Assembly: GCA_958295745.1 (NCBI GenBank)
Contig: OY282370.1
Coordinates: 2,206,548 to 2,270,547, forward strand
DNA length: 64,000 nucleotides
Source: an uncultured Acidimicrobiia bacterium
GTDB lineage: Bacteria; Actinomycetota; Acidimicrobiia; Spongiisociales; Spongiisociaceae
Direction: 5' to 3'
Within the stretch, counting starts at the first letter, position 1. Each line of letters starts with the position of its first letter. The notes under the pieces were generated by a model. That model was not told the DNA's origin. It ran no database searches and saw only the letters and a program-made list of their open reading frames with translations. The translations under genes and the position numbers were made by a program. Positions 8,639 through 17,310 of the stretch are shown piece after piece.

Positions 8639-9552
8639 TTCAGCGCCCCTTCGGTGAGGCCTCGAATGAGGGCCCGCCGGCCGATGGCGAACATGGCCAC
8701 CAGCGGGATGATGGTGATCGTGACCCCGGCCATGAGCAACGGTACGTCGCGGACCCCCGTCCGGCCCGGACCGAGGGTGGCCAGCCCCATCATCAGGGTC
8801 TCGAACCGCCCTTCCTGCCAGAGGATCAGCGGCACCAGCAGGTCGTTCCAGGCGAAGATGCCAGAGATCATGGCGGTTGTCACCAGCGCCGAGCGGGAGA
8901 GGGGGAGGGCTACATGCCGGAACTGGCCGATCGATCCGGCCCCGTCCAGCGCCGCCGCGTCGAAGAGGTCCTTGGGCAGGTCCTTCATGAAGCTGTACAG
9001 CAGAAAGATGGCGAACGGGAGCAACAGCCCCACCTCGGCGATGATGGCGGCGTGGTAGGTGTTCACCCATCCGAAGTCGCTCATCGTCAGGAACAGGGGA
9101 ATGATGATCACGATCGGCGGGACGGCGATGGCGCCGATGATGGCCGCCATCAGCACCGTGCGGCCCTTGAAACGGAATCTGACGAGGGCGAAGGCCGCCG
9201 CCGCGGCCAGCAGAGTGGTGGCTGTCGCCGCCGAGACGGCCAGGATGGCGCTGTTGGAGAACATGCCCTGGAATCCGAGGTCCCGCCAGGCCAGGATGTA
9301 GTTGTCGAAGGTCGGGTTGGAGGGCGGTGCGATACCCCCGCCGCTCAGTTCGCCGCGGGGGGTCATCGATGTCGTGAGGGCGGTGTACAGCGGCGCCAGC
9401 GACACGAACGCCACCAGGACGAGGAGGAGCTGCTGGCCGATCTTTACCAGCCCGCTCTCCCGCCACACGCGGCGGCGGGCGGCGTAGGAGCGGTTCCGGC
9501 TCCGGTGCTTTCGCCGTCTGGTCCGGGTTTGTCCATCGGTGCGGCGGTTCAT
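8635..9552 (-). CDS. ABC importer permease, MalG type
   Basis: The 305-residue membrane protein has an Arg-rich cytoplasmic N-terminus (about 1-30), six predicted membrane spans, and an EAA loop read as DAAALDGAGSIGQFRHVALP that docks to the ATPase subunit. The family (carbohydrate uptake CUT1) imports sugars, oligosaccharides and related compounds. The ATG overlaps the MalF-type stop and its stop overlaps the next SDR. No ATP-binding subunit is encoded in this operon, so it probably shares an MsiK-like ATPase encoded elsewhere. Confidence 0.9.
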   Translation of the reverse strand: MNRRTDGQTRTRRRKHRSRNRSYAARRRVWRESGLVKIGQQLLLVLVAFVSLAPLYTALTTSMTPRGELSGGGIAPPSNPTFDNYILAWRDLGFQGMFSNSAILAVSAATATTLLAAAAAFALVRFRFKGRTVLMAAIIGAIAVPPIVIIIPLFLTMSDFGWVNTYHAAIIAEVGLLLPFAIFLLYSFMKDLPKDLFDAAALDGAGSIGQFRHVALPLSRSALVTTAMISGIFAWNDLLVPLILWQEGRFETLMMGLATLGPGRTGVRDVPLLMAGVTITIIPLVAMFAIGRRALIRGLTEGALK

Positions 9553-10478
9553 ACGGCGGCCTCCGAGCGCGCCCGCCTCACCTGGTAGACGGCCACCACC
9601 ACCGCCATCACCAGGAGCAACACCGCCACCGCCGAGGCCAGCCCCACCAGCCGCCGCCTGAACAGGATGTTGTAGAGGAGGTATTCCAGGATGTAGGTGT
9701 TCTTGAAGGGGCCGCCCCGGGTCAGGACATGCACGTAGGCGAAGGTGAAGGAGAACACCTCGATGAAGCCGAGGACGACCACGAACTGGATGATCGCTTT
9801 CATCTCCGGTATCACCACATGGCGCACGGTACGCCCCCATGTGGCGCCGTCCACCGCCGCCGCGTCGAGAAGATCCGGATCGATGCTGAGCATGCGGGCC
9901 ATGAACAGGAGCACCACGAACCCGACGCGCTTCCACGTGACCACCCCGAGTATGGACCAGATCGCCAGGCCCGGATCCGTCAACCAGGCCTGCGCCAGCG
10001 GTTCCAGGCTGAGCGCCCGCAGTGTCTCGTTCAGCGGCCCCTGCCATCCCAGCAGGTAGATGAAGATCACCGAGATGGACGCCACCGCCGGCAGGAAGGG
10101 CAGGAAGATGAACACCTCGTACAGCCGCGATCCGCGGATGCCCCGGTAGAGCATGGACGCCACCACCAAGGCCGCGAGGATCGTTACCGGGATGCTGACC
10201 AGCAAGACCAGGTTGTTGCGGAAGGACAGCCAGAACTGCTCTCGATCGCCCCCCGCCACCAGGTCCCGGTAGTTGTCCACCCCGATGAACTCGCCGGGGT
10301 TTATGAACGTCCGGTTGGTGAAGCTGTCGATGATGACCTGGACCAGCGGGTAGCCGACCACGAAGCCCACCACCAGCAAGGCCGGCAGGAGCCAGCCTAT
10401 GACCGGGAGGTACCGGCGGGCGCCCCATCCCATCCTCCGGCGGCGGGAGGTGGCCGGGGCGGCGTGTCCGATGCTCAT
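9549..10478 (-). CDS. ABC importer permease, MalF type
   Basis: A 309-residue membrane protein with a first span after residue 30, a cluster of further spans and the docking loop DAAAVDGATWGRTVRHVVIP typical of CUT1 permeases. It overlaps the MalG-type gene by four bases, and 142 bases separate it from the binding-protein gene upstream. Together the three form an importer for a sugar or a sugar-like solute. A longer frame running up to 10512 has no better ribosome site. Confidence 0.9.
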   Translation of the reverse strand: MSIGHAAPATSRRRRMGWGARRYLPVIGWLLPALLVVGFVVGYPLVQVIIDSFTNRTFINPGEFIGVDNYRDLVAGGDREQFWLSFRNNLVLLVSIPVTILAALVVASMLYRGIRGSRLYEVFIFLPFLPAVASISVIFIYLLGWQGPLNETLRALSLEPLAQAWLTDPGLAIWSILGVVTWKRVGFVVLLFMARMLSIDPDLLDAAAVDGATWGRTVRHVVIPEMKAIIQFVVVLGFIEVFSFTFAYVHVLTRGGPFKNTYILEYLLYNILFRRRLVGLASAVAVLLLVMAVVVAVYQVRRARSEAAV

Positions 10479-10620
10479 CGCCGATACGGCCTTCCGACTG
10501 CGGGTTGCCCATCTGGGAGGGTGAAGGCGCCGGGGGTCACCGCGGTCCTACCTAGGCAGATCGGATTCGGCGGACGTACGGTTGGGCTTCCGCCCGGCTC
10601 TGCGGTCCGCCTGGGTTCGT

Positions 10621-12069
10621 CTATGCGGTGGCCGCGTCGTAGAACTCCTGCACCCGTCCCATAGCCTCGGCGTTTCCCTCCCGCCAATCCTCCATCTCCT
10701 GGTCGTACCTCGTGCGCAGCTCGTCGGCCGGGGTGCCGGCTATGACCTCCTGCCCGAACGCGAACAGGATCGAGAAGATCACGTCGTAGTGCATGAAGTC
10801 GTGAACCCAGAACGGCGACGGTGTGTTGGGGTCGTTGATGAGACCCCAGGTCTTCGCCGCCAGGGCGCCGAGACCGCCGGCGTCGAACCGGCTGTCGCAG
10901 GGGAGCTCGGATGTGACCTCGTTGAACAGTTTGGAGGTCTCGGGCCGATGCAGGAAGCTGATCAGATCCCCGGCGGCCTGCGGATCCTCGGCGAAGGACG
11001 TCACCATCATGCCGCTCCCGGCCACGGCCATCGGGGCGGAGGCGGCCCCCGGCCCCTGCCAGTATCCGACCACGTCGAATTTGTCCTCGGCCAGAGCGAA
11101 CACAGCTCCGGGGTACAGCATCATCATGCCGCCCTCGCCCGCGGTGAACCTCTCCAGGGCCTGCTGCTCGGTGATCATGGCGGCGTCCTCGTTGATGAGA
11201 CCGTCGGTGCGCAGCTGGGCGAGGCGGTCGATCCAGCCCGAGGCCAAGCCCTCGTCGATGGTCCGAGTGCCCAGGTTCCATTCGGTGAGGTCGGTGGGGC
11301 GGTCGAGGAACTCCATCTCGGAGGCCATCACCCACTTCTCGGAGTTGAACCCGTCCGCCGAGCCCATCATGATCGGGGTGCCGCCGGACGCCTTGATCTT
11401 CTGGAGGTCCGAGATCATGTCGTTCCACGAAGGGAAACGATCGGGGATATCCACCCCGGCGTTGTTGAATATGTCCCGGTTCACCACGATCATCGATATC
11501 TCGGCCAGCAGGGGAGCGTTGTATTGCATGCCGTTGAAGCGCTGGCCGGTGAACAGCCAGTTGTCGATCTCGGCGTTCCCGCCCACCAAGGGGTCCAGCG
11601 GCTGGATGGAGCCCTGCGCCAGGAACTCGTAGGTGCTGTAGTTGGCGAAGAAGGTCTCGATGGACGGCCCGGACTGGGCGGCATGGGCGGCCTCGATGCG
11701 GATGCCGAGGTCCTCCAGAGCAACCTCGGTTCCTTCTACGACGATCCCTTCGGCGGCCGCCCGGGTGGTTACCTCATCCCAGAACCGGCCCATGCTCCCG
11801 GGCGTCCCGGCGTATCCGTAGTCGAACAGCACCGGAACGGTGCGGCGGGCAGCGACGGTCGTCGGAGCGGCGGTGGTGGCCGGAGCGGCGGTGGTGGCCG
11901 GAGCGGCGGTGGTGGTCGTCGAGCCGTCCCTCCCACAAGCCCCGACGAGCAAACCGGCGGCGCCGAGCGCACCCGTCTTCAGGACCTGGCGGCGACTGTA
12001 CAGCCTTCTGTAGATCTGCGATGGTCGCGGTGAGCCTGCCGGTACCTCGTTTTGCCTTCGACCGGGCAC
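10621..12069 (-). CDS. ABC importer solute-binding lipoprotein
   Basis: The 482-residue protein begins at GTG 12069. A twin-arginine-like signal (SRRQVLKTG, Arg26-Arg27) runs into the lipobox LVGAC with Cys45, then a Thr/Ala/Pro linker (about 50-72) whose DNA is an 18-bp tandem repeat, then a family-1 extracellular binding domain to the end. It is the first gene of the leftward importer operon; 142 bases follow before the permease. Twin-arginine export of lipoprotein binding proteins is common in actinobacteria. The ligand is unknown. Confidence 0.88.
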   Translation of the reverse strand: MPGRRQNEVPAGSPRPSQIYRRLYSRRQVLKTGALGAAGLLVGACGRDGSTTTTAAPATTAAPATTAAPTTVAARRTVPVLFDYGYAGTPGSMGRFWDEVTTRAAAEGIVVEGTEVALEDLGIRIEAAHAAQSGPSIETFFANYSTYEFLAQGSIQPLDPLVGGNAEIDNWLFTGQRFNGMQYNAPLLAEISMIVVNRDIFNNAGVDIPDRFPSWNDMISDLQKIKASGGTPIMMGSADGFNSEKWVMASEMEFLDRPTDLTEWNLGTRTIDEGLASGWIDRLAQLRTDGLINEDAAMITEQQALERFTAGEGGMMMLYPGAVFALAEDKFDVVGYWQGPGAASAPMAVAGSGMMVTSFAEDPQAAGDLISFLHRPETSKLFNEVTSELPCDSRFDAGGLGALAAKTWGLINDPNTPSPFWVHDFMHYDVIFSILFAFGQEVIAGTPADELRTRYDQEMEDWREGNAEAMGRVQEFYDAATA

Positions 12070-12255
12070 TTTCCCCTCCTCCTCTGCTGAAACACGTCAC
12101 CCGTGCCATTGGCCGGTCGGCCTCGGACCGAGCGAGCTATTCCGTGAAAAGCAATGATAGTGATCTTCTCCGATCCGGGGACGGGTTACCCGGTCGCGAG
12201 CTTCTCACCACCGGCGGGACCGTTCGATCCTCCGCGGTGCGTCGATCGAATCCGA

Positions 12256-13419
12256 TCAGGCGCCGGGCCGGATGCCCGACCGGGTCGCGCCGGGGAGGTG
12301 GGTGCGTTCCCGCCATGCCCACCAGGCGGCGGCCATCGAGACCACCACCAGGACCGCCGACACCCACCCCAGTCCGATGAAACTCCAGTAGCGGAATATG
12401 AAAGAGGCCAGCACCGCTCCCAGCCCGTAGCCCACCTGCAGCGGCAGGGCCGTGAAGGTGAGCATCCGGCGCTGGTCCTCCACCTCCACCGACTCGGCCA
12501 GAAGTCCTTGGAGAACGACGAGCGCGAACCAGTGGGAACACGACCAGACGGCTATGGCCAGCAGGAAGCCGGCCGTGTCGTCGGTTCTCACCATCCACAG
12601 GACCGCCGCGGCGCCCACCGCCAAGCCGGCTTGAAGGCCGAGCGGACGCCCCGCGAAGGACAACCTTCCGGCCAGTATGGACGCCCCGAACCCGGCGACG
12701 CCGCTCACCGTCAGCGCGATGCCGCTCAGGATGGCGCCTCCGCCCAAGACCACCTCGGCGTAGGCGCCTACGAAGACCCAGGGCACCATGGATCCGATTG
12801 CCCAGAACATCCCTGATGAGATGCCGATGGCCGCCGTCCGGCCGAACAGGCGGCCTGGACGGATCTCCGGTTCCACCGGGTCCCGGTCCCGCACCGAGCA
12901 GACGACGGCCAGGCTTGCCAGAGCCGCGGCTGCTATCGCCGCCTGGGTCATCCGCCACCCGTGGGTGTCGGTGATCCAGCCCGCCCCCGGCATGAGTAGG
13001 GAGGCGGCCGGCATCACCGCCGTGAGGGCGCCGACCCGTCTGGGTATGTCGTCGCCGTCGACCACCACCCCCATCGCCCCTGCCACCACCACCCCCAAGG
13101 CGAAGCCGACCGCGGTCCGGGCCGCCAGATGGGTGAGGAAGTCGGGAGCGGCGGCGGCGGCCAGGTTGGTTACCGACACGGAGGCCAAGCCCAGAATCAG
13201 CATCCTTCGCCGGCGGATATTCCGTATCCCGAACCAGAAGGCGGCCAGCCCGAACCCGAAATCGATCATGGCGTAGAGCCAGGCGCCCGACGAGAGCGCC
13301 GCGCCGTACCACTCGACGGTCGGCGGCACCAGCAGCGGGACGATATCGAAGCTCAGGGTCAGAGCGCAGAAGGCTGCCAGGGCCGGTATGAGCGAGGCGG
13401 GACGGGAGGAGAGGGTCAT
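12256..13419 (-). CDS. MFS transporter
   Basis: A 387-residue integral membrane protein with twelve predicted spans, a basic loop between spans 2 and 3 (RNIRRRRM) and a long central loop near residue 200, as in the major facilitator superfamily. It is divergent from the maleate-isomerase-like gene, with only 58 bases between them and an inverted repeat next to its ATG. The position suggests import or export of a compound linked to the racemase-like enzyme. The substrate is not predictable. Confidence 0.85.
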   Translation of the reverse strand: MTLSSRPASLIPALAAFCALTLSFDIVPLLVPPTVEWYGAALSSGAWLYAMIDFGFGLAAFWFGIRNIRRRRMLILGLASVSVTNLAAAAAPDFLTHLAARTAVGFALGVVVAGAMGVVVDGDDIPRRVGALTAVMPAASLLMPGAGWITDTHGWRMTQAAIAAAALASLAVVCSVRDRDPVEPEIRPGRLFGRTAAIGISSGMFWAIGSMVPWVFVGAYAEVVLGGGAILSGIALTVSGVAGFGASILAGRLSFAGRPLGLQAGLAVGAAAVLWMVRTDDTAGFLLAIAVWSCSHWFALVVLQGLLAESVEVEDQRRMLTFTALPLQVGYGLGAVLASFIFRYWSFIGLGWVSAVLVVVSMAAAWWAWRERTHLPGATRSGIRPGA

Positions 13420-13439
13420 CCCCGGGTAGAGTACCGGGG
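13420..13439. promoter_or_regulatory. Inverted repeat next to MFS start
   Basis: CCCCGG (13420-13425) and CCGGGG (13434-13439) form arms around an eight-base centre, immediately upstream of the MFS ATG and 38 bases from the divergent GTG. A regulator binding here could control both genes. This is inference from position only. Confidence 0.35.
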
Positions 13440-13477
13440 CGCCGCCCGGGCTTCGGGCCGACCGTTACGATCCGGGC

Positions 13478-14269
13478 GTGGCCGGACGAGTTCCTCCTCC
13501 CAGCACCGTCTACACCCGAGTGGAGGGTGTTCAGGCCGCTGCCGATGTCCGTCGCCCGGTCGGTATCGGGGTGGTGGCCCCGTTCGATTTCGTCCTCGAC
13601 GACGAGCTGTGGGCCTACCTGCCGGAGGGCGTCCGCCTCCATGTGACCCGCACCCCCGCCCGAGAGGGCCCGATCGACGCCGACCTGGCGGCGGCGGTCA
13701 GCGAGGAGGGGGCGGTGGGGGAGGCGGCGGCTGCGCTCGCGGCGGCCCGTCCGGCGGTGACCGTCTACGCCTGCACCACCGGCAGCTACATGAGGGGGGC
13801 GGCCGGCGAGCGGTCCCTCCGGGATACGATCCGCAAGGCGAGCGGCTCGGAGGCCATCACCACCAGCGGGGCCCTGCTGGAGGCGGCGGCCGCCCTAGAC
13901 GTTTCCCGCCTGGCCTTGGCCACGCCCCACGACCGCGCTCTGGCCGCCGGTCTGGTCGGCTACCTCGAGGAGGCGGGCATCTCCGCACCGTCGGCCTCCT
14001 ATCTGGCCCTCGACCGGGATATATCGGAGGCCTCGGTGTCCTCCGTCAGGGAGCTGGCCTGCCGCGCCGACACCGACGAGGCCCAAGCCCTGTTCCTGAG
14101 CTGCACCAACCTCTCCACCCTGGAAATGATCCCCGAACTCGAGGAAGAGCTCGGCAAGCCGGTACTGGCCGCCAACCAGGTGTCGATGTGGGCGGCCCTC
14201 CGGCGGCTCGGGCGGACCAACCCGGCTATCGGGCATGCCTTGTTCCGGGTCGGCCCGGACAGCCCTTGA
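13478..14269 (+). CDS. Maleate isomerase / Asp-Glu racemase-like protein
   Basis: The 263-residue protein has the two-lobed racemase layout with one cysteine in each half: Cys99 in YACTTGSY and Cys209 in LSCTNLST. This spacing is typical of maleate cis-trans isomerase and arylmalonate decarboxylase relatives. GTG start. It is divergent from the MFS gene and resembles the truncated gene at the left edge, so the island carries two such enzymes. Isomerisation or decarboxylation of a dicarboxylic intermediate is the likely role; the exact reaction is open. Confidence 0.78.
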   Translation: MAGRVPPPSTVYTRVEGVQAAADVRRPVGIGVVAPFDFVLDDELWAYLPEGVRLHVTRTPAREGPIDADLAAAVSEEGAVGEAAAALAAARPAVTVYACTTGSYMRGAAGERSLRDTIRKASGSEAITTSGALLEAAAALDVSRLALATPHDRALAAGLVGYLEEAGISAPSASYLALDRDISEASVSSVRELACRADTDEAQALFLSCTNLSTLEMIPELEEELGKPVLAANQVSMWAALRRLGRTNPAIGHALFRVGPDSP

Positions 14270-14285
14270 CCGGTGGGGGAAAATG

Positions 14286-14307
14286 ACCATTCCCGAACGC
14301 GAATGGT
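14286..14307. terminator. Hairpin between convergent genes
   Basis: ACCATTC (14286-14292) pairs with GAATGGT (14301-14307) around an eight-base loop just after the racemase-like gene. No T-run follows. Bases 14350-14367 further on resemble the right end of the intergenic repeat described at 56478-56645. Confidence 0.35.
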
Positions 14308-14368
14308 TCATAGCCGGGTACAACCGGCCCCGCCGTGTACGCGTCACCACATGAATGATCAGGGCTGA

Positions 14369-15616
14369 TCAGGATCGATGCCGAACGGCCATTTCGAGGG
14401 GCGGCACTTCGTCGTAGGCGGCCCGGAGGATGCGGGCGCAGTCGTCGCGGTCCATAGGACGGGGGTTCAGGTCCAGCTCTATCCCGATGTGGCCGTAGAT
14501 GTGGTCGGTGAGCTCGTCTAGATGGCCGGCCCGGACGCCGATGTCTCTGAGGGTGGGCATATCCAGCTCCCCGAGCAGCGAGGTCACGAAACCCACCAGC
14601 CGGTCGATGACCTCCTGCTCATCTTCGGCCGGGTCGTCCATCACCGCCTCGGCCAGTCCGGCCAGGCGGACGGCCGAGACCTCCCGGTTGAACTGGAGTA
14701 TGTAGGGGAGGAACATTCCGACCGACACTCCATGAGGTATGGCGTAGCGCGGACCCACGATCTCGGCGAAGAAGTGTTCTCCTATGCATTCGGCGTTGTT
14801 CATCGCCATGCCCATCATCAGGCTGCCGTACGCCATCGCCGAGCGGGCGGCCATGTCACCGCCGTCGCGGTAGGCCGCCAGGAGGTTACGGCCCAGGAGC
14901 CTCACCGCCTCCCGCGCCAAGACATCGGTCACCGGGTGCCTGAGGGGCGACAGGTAAGGGCCGATGGCCTGGGCGAGGGCGTCGATGCCGGTGTGGGCGG
15001 TGGTGGCGGGCGGCACCGAAGCGGTGAGGTCGGGGTCTACCACAGCCATGTTCGGGACCATGTAAGGCGACCCCACGAACCGCTTGGTGGAGGTTTCCTC
15101 GTGGGTGAAGATCGCCGCGTATCCCGTTTCGGATCCGGTGCCGGCGGTGGTGGCGACGGCGGCGAGCGGGGCGTCGGACGGTCCAGGAACCGCGCCGATG
15201 CCTTCGTAGTCCTCGATCCGGCCCCCGAACCGGGACAGCACCCGGGCGCTCTTGGCCGAGTCGATGGTGGCGCCCCCGCCGACGGCGACGATGCCGGCCG
15301 GGTCGAGATCCGCGGTGTGCTCGCCTAGGGCGTTGACCGCCGAGGCGGTGGGTTCCTCGGGCGGGCGGGCGTAGACCTCGACCATGAGCCCGATCCTTTC
15401 CAGAGATTCGACCACCGATCCGGCGACGCCCACCCGGGCCAGCACCTCGTCCGTCACCACCAGTACCGGACGGTCTCCCAGATCGCTGAGCAACCGGACG
15501 AAAAGTTCCGGAAAGCGGGCAGCCGCCCCTCTCCCATATAGGATCTGGCCGGGGGCGTCGAACCGGAACAGGGTGTCCGGAAGCATCGCCGCTTCTTCGA
15601 GGCTCGGTGTTCTCAT
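14369..15616 (-). CDS. Iron-containing alcohol dehydrogenase
   Basis: A 415-residue group III alcohol dehydrogenase. The N-terminal nucleotide domain has VGGGATIDSAK (about 105-115); the C-terminal helical domain carries metal ligands in HTGIDALAQ, GEHFFAE and IPHGVSVGM. Substrates in the family range from ethanol and butanol to lactaldehyde, hydroxyacids and maleylacetate. It converges with the racemase-like gene and diverges from DUF4349. An alternative ATG lies ten codons in; the outer one has GGAAAAGG before it. It closes the catabolic island. Confidence 0.88.
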   Translation of the reverse strand: MRTPSLEEAAMLPDTLFRFDAPGQILYGRGAAARFPELFVRLLSDLGDRPVLVVTDEVLARVGVAGSVVESLERIGLMVEVYARPPEEPTASAVNALGEHTADLDPAGIVAVGGGATIDSAKSARVLSRFGGRIEDYEGIGAVPGPSDAPLAAVATTAGTGSETGYAAIFTHEETSTKRFVGSPYMVPNMAVVDPDLTASVPPATTAHTGIDALAQAIGPYLSPLRHPVTDVLAREAVRLLGRNLLAAYRDGGDMAARSAMAYGSLMMGMAMNNAECIGEHFFAEIVGPRYAIPHGVSVGMFLPYILQFNREVSAVRLAGLAEAVMDDPAEDEQEVIDRLVGFVTSLLGELDMPTLRDIGVRAGHLDELTDHIYGHIGIELDLNPRPMDRDDCARILRAAYDEVPPLEMAVRHRS

Positions 15617-15733
15617 ATCGACCTTTTCCTGAACAGTTGCTGACCGGAGAATAACGGTCCGGCGGCAGGCCTATCCCACAGATCGGGATGGAGATACATG
15701 AGCTGCGCTATAGGAATCAGGTATGGTGTCCTC

Positions 15734-17170
15734 ATGCGTTGCCGAAGCACCGGGGAATTGGGAGGACAAAGGGGGGCGCAGCGTAATCTTCTCCTGGTGT
15801 TGCTTGCCTTGCTCTTCGTGACGGCAAGTGCCTGCGGCGGCGAAGATTCAGCCGATTTCGATACCACCGCCCTTCCTATTACCGCCGCGGCCGCTCCCGC
15901 TTCGGCGGAAGCCGCTGCCGATAGCGCCGCGGCGCCTGCCGTTACAGCAGCCCCTTCCACCGTTGCCGCGGCCGGCGATTCCGATAGCGCCGCGGCCGCC
16001 CTCGCAGCGCCGACCGTGTCTTCGCCCGCCGATCTTGGGCGCGACATCGTCTACCGGGCCACTATTTCGGTAGAGGCGGCCGATGTGGCGGCGGCTACCC
16101 GGGAAGCCGCCGCCATCGTGCAGGGTTTGGGAGGGATCGTGTTCGGCCAACAGACCCGAACCACGCCGCAGCCGCGCTCGGAGACCATCTTCAAGGTGCT
16201 GCCCGAGGACTTCTCCCTGGCCTTGGAGCGGCTGGCCGGGGTGGGCGAGCTGGTGGATCAGCAGATCAGCGCCGACGATGTTACCGAGCGCGTCGTCAAC
16301 TTCGAGAGCCGCATCGCCACCGCCGAGGCGAGCGTGCTGCGCCTGCGCAAGTTCCTGGAAGAGGCCGCCAACATCGACAACGTTGCCCTTATCGAGCGGG
16401 AACTGATGAATCGGGAGACCGACTTGGAGACGCTTCGAGGTCAGTTGCGCACCTTGCAGGATCAGGTGAACCTGGCCACGATCACCCTGACGATCTACCA
16501 GCTGCCCGACCCGCTCGCGGTGATTCCCGAGACGGGGATGACCGTCGAGGCCTGGGTTTCCACCGGCGGCGAGGACCCATGCCTCGGCGTCTGGAACATC
16601 GACGTGGAGCGCGACGCCACCGTGCACTTCTGTCTTCAGATAGAGAACACGGGCGAAGTGGCGCTCTCCGGTATGCGGGTGCGTTCCGAAGCCCTGCGTC
16701 TCCGCTCCGACGCCCCGAGTCCGAACACGAATTCTTTCGCGCTGGTACAAGGCAGCTTCGAACGGCTCGAACCCGGCCAATTGCTCATCGCCACCCTGTC
16801 CGAGGATATAGTCAACGGACGGCTGGCCGGCAGAACATCCAGGAGACTCGAAGTCTCGTTCGATGTCACTGTCACGCCGGTGGACTCCGGCGGCGCCGAA
16901 TTGGATGATATCTACGGCACTTACCCGGTTTCTGTGTCCGTGGCGGAAGAGGATATGCTGTTTAGCTTCCCCGCCGCTGTTCGCGCAGGTTTCGGCGCGT
17001 TGGTCTTCGCAGGGAGGGTTTTGGCTGTAGTTGTCGGTGTGCTGGTCCCGTTCTTGCCCGTCATCGCCCTCATCGTTGCCGCAGTCTGGTGGATCAGCCG
17101 CCGGATTCGCCGCACCCCATGGTGGACAGCTGAGGCTTCGGACGATGCCTCGGAAAAGGAGCTCACTTGA
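15734..17170 (+). CDS. DUF4349 lipoprotein
   Basis: The 478-residue product starts at ATG 15734, where a basic N-terminus leads into a hydrophobic signal with lipobox TASAC. A long Ala/Ser-rich tether follows (about 40-100), then the DUF4349 domain (about 100-260) with an acidic coiled-coil (about 180-235), an Ig-like domain (about 270-410), one membrane span near 435-460 and a basic cytoplasmic tail. The function of DUF4349 is not established; the layout suggests an envelope sensor or scaffold. Confidence 0.85.
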   Translation: MRCRSTGELGGQRGAQRNLLLVLLALLFVTASACGGEDSADFDTTALPITAAAAPASAEAAADSAAAPAVTAAPSTVAAAGDSDSAAAALAAPTVSSPADLGRDIVYRATISVEAADVAAATREAAAIVQGLGGIVFGQQTRTTPQPRSETIFKVLPEDFSLALERLAGVGELVDQQISADDVTERVVNFESRIATAEASVLRLRKFLEEAANIDNVALIERELMNRETDLETLRGQLRTLQDQVNLATITLTIYQLPDPLAVIPETGMTVEAWVSTGGEDPCLGVWNIDVERDATVHFCLQIENTGEVALSGMRVRSEALRLRSDAPSPNTNSFALVQGSFERLEPGQLLIATLSEDIVNGRLAGRTSRRLEVSFDVTVTPVDSGGAELDDIYGTYPVSVSVAEEDMLFSFPAAVRAGFGALVFAGRVLAVVVGVLVPFLPVIALIVAAVWWISRRIRRTPWWTAEASDDASEKELT

Positions 17171-17310
17171 AAGGGGGTTCACTCGCCGAGTGGGAGAGGG
17201 TGGAGGTCCGCCGCCTTCGGCAGGATCGTCCGACTGAGCGGGTACCGTCCGGCCTTCGGTAGGCTTCCCGCCATGCCCCTGCGCCTCGGCTTCCGCGCCC
17301 CGTCCCGGAT

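Noticed and set aside
12137-13642. 501-residue minus-strand frame over the MFS gene
   Set aside because: Gly/Arg/Pro-rich shadow; the MFS frame has clear membrane spans.
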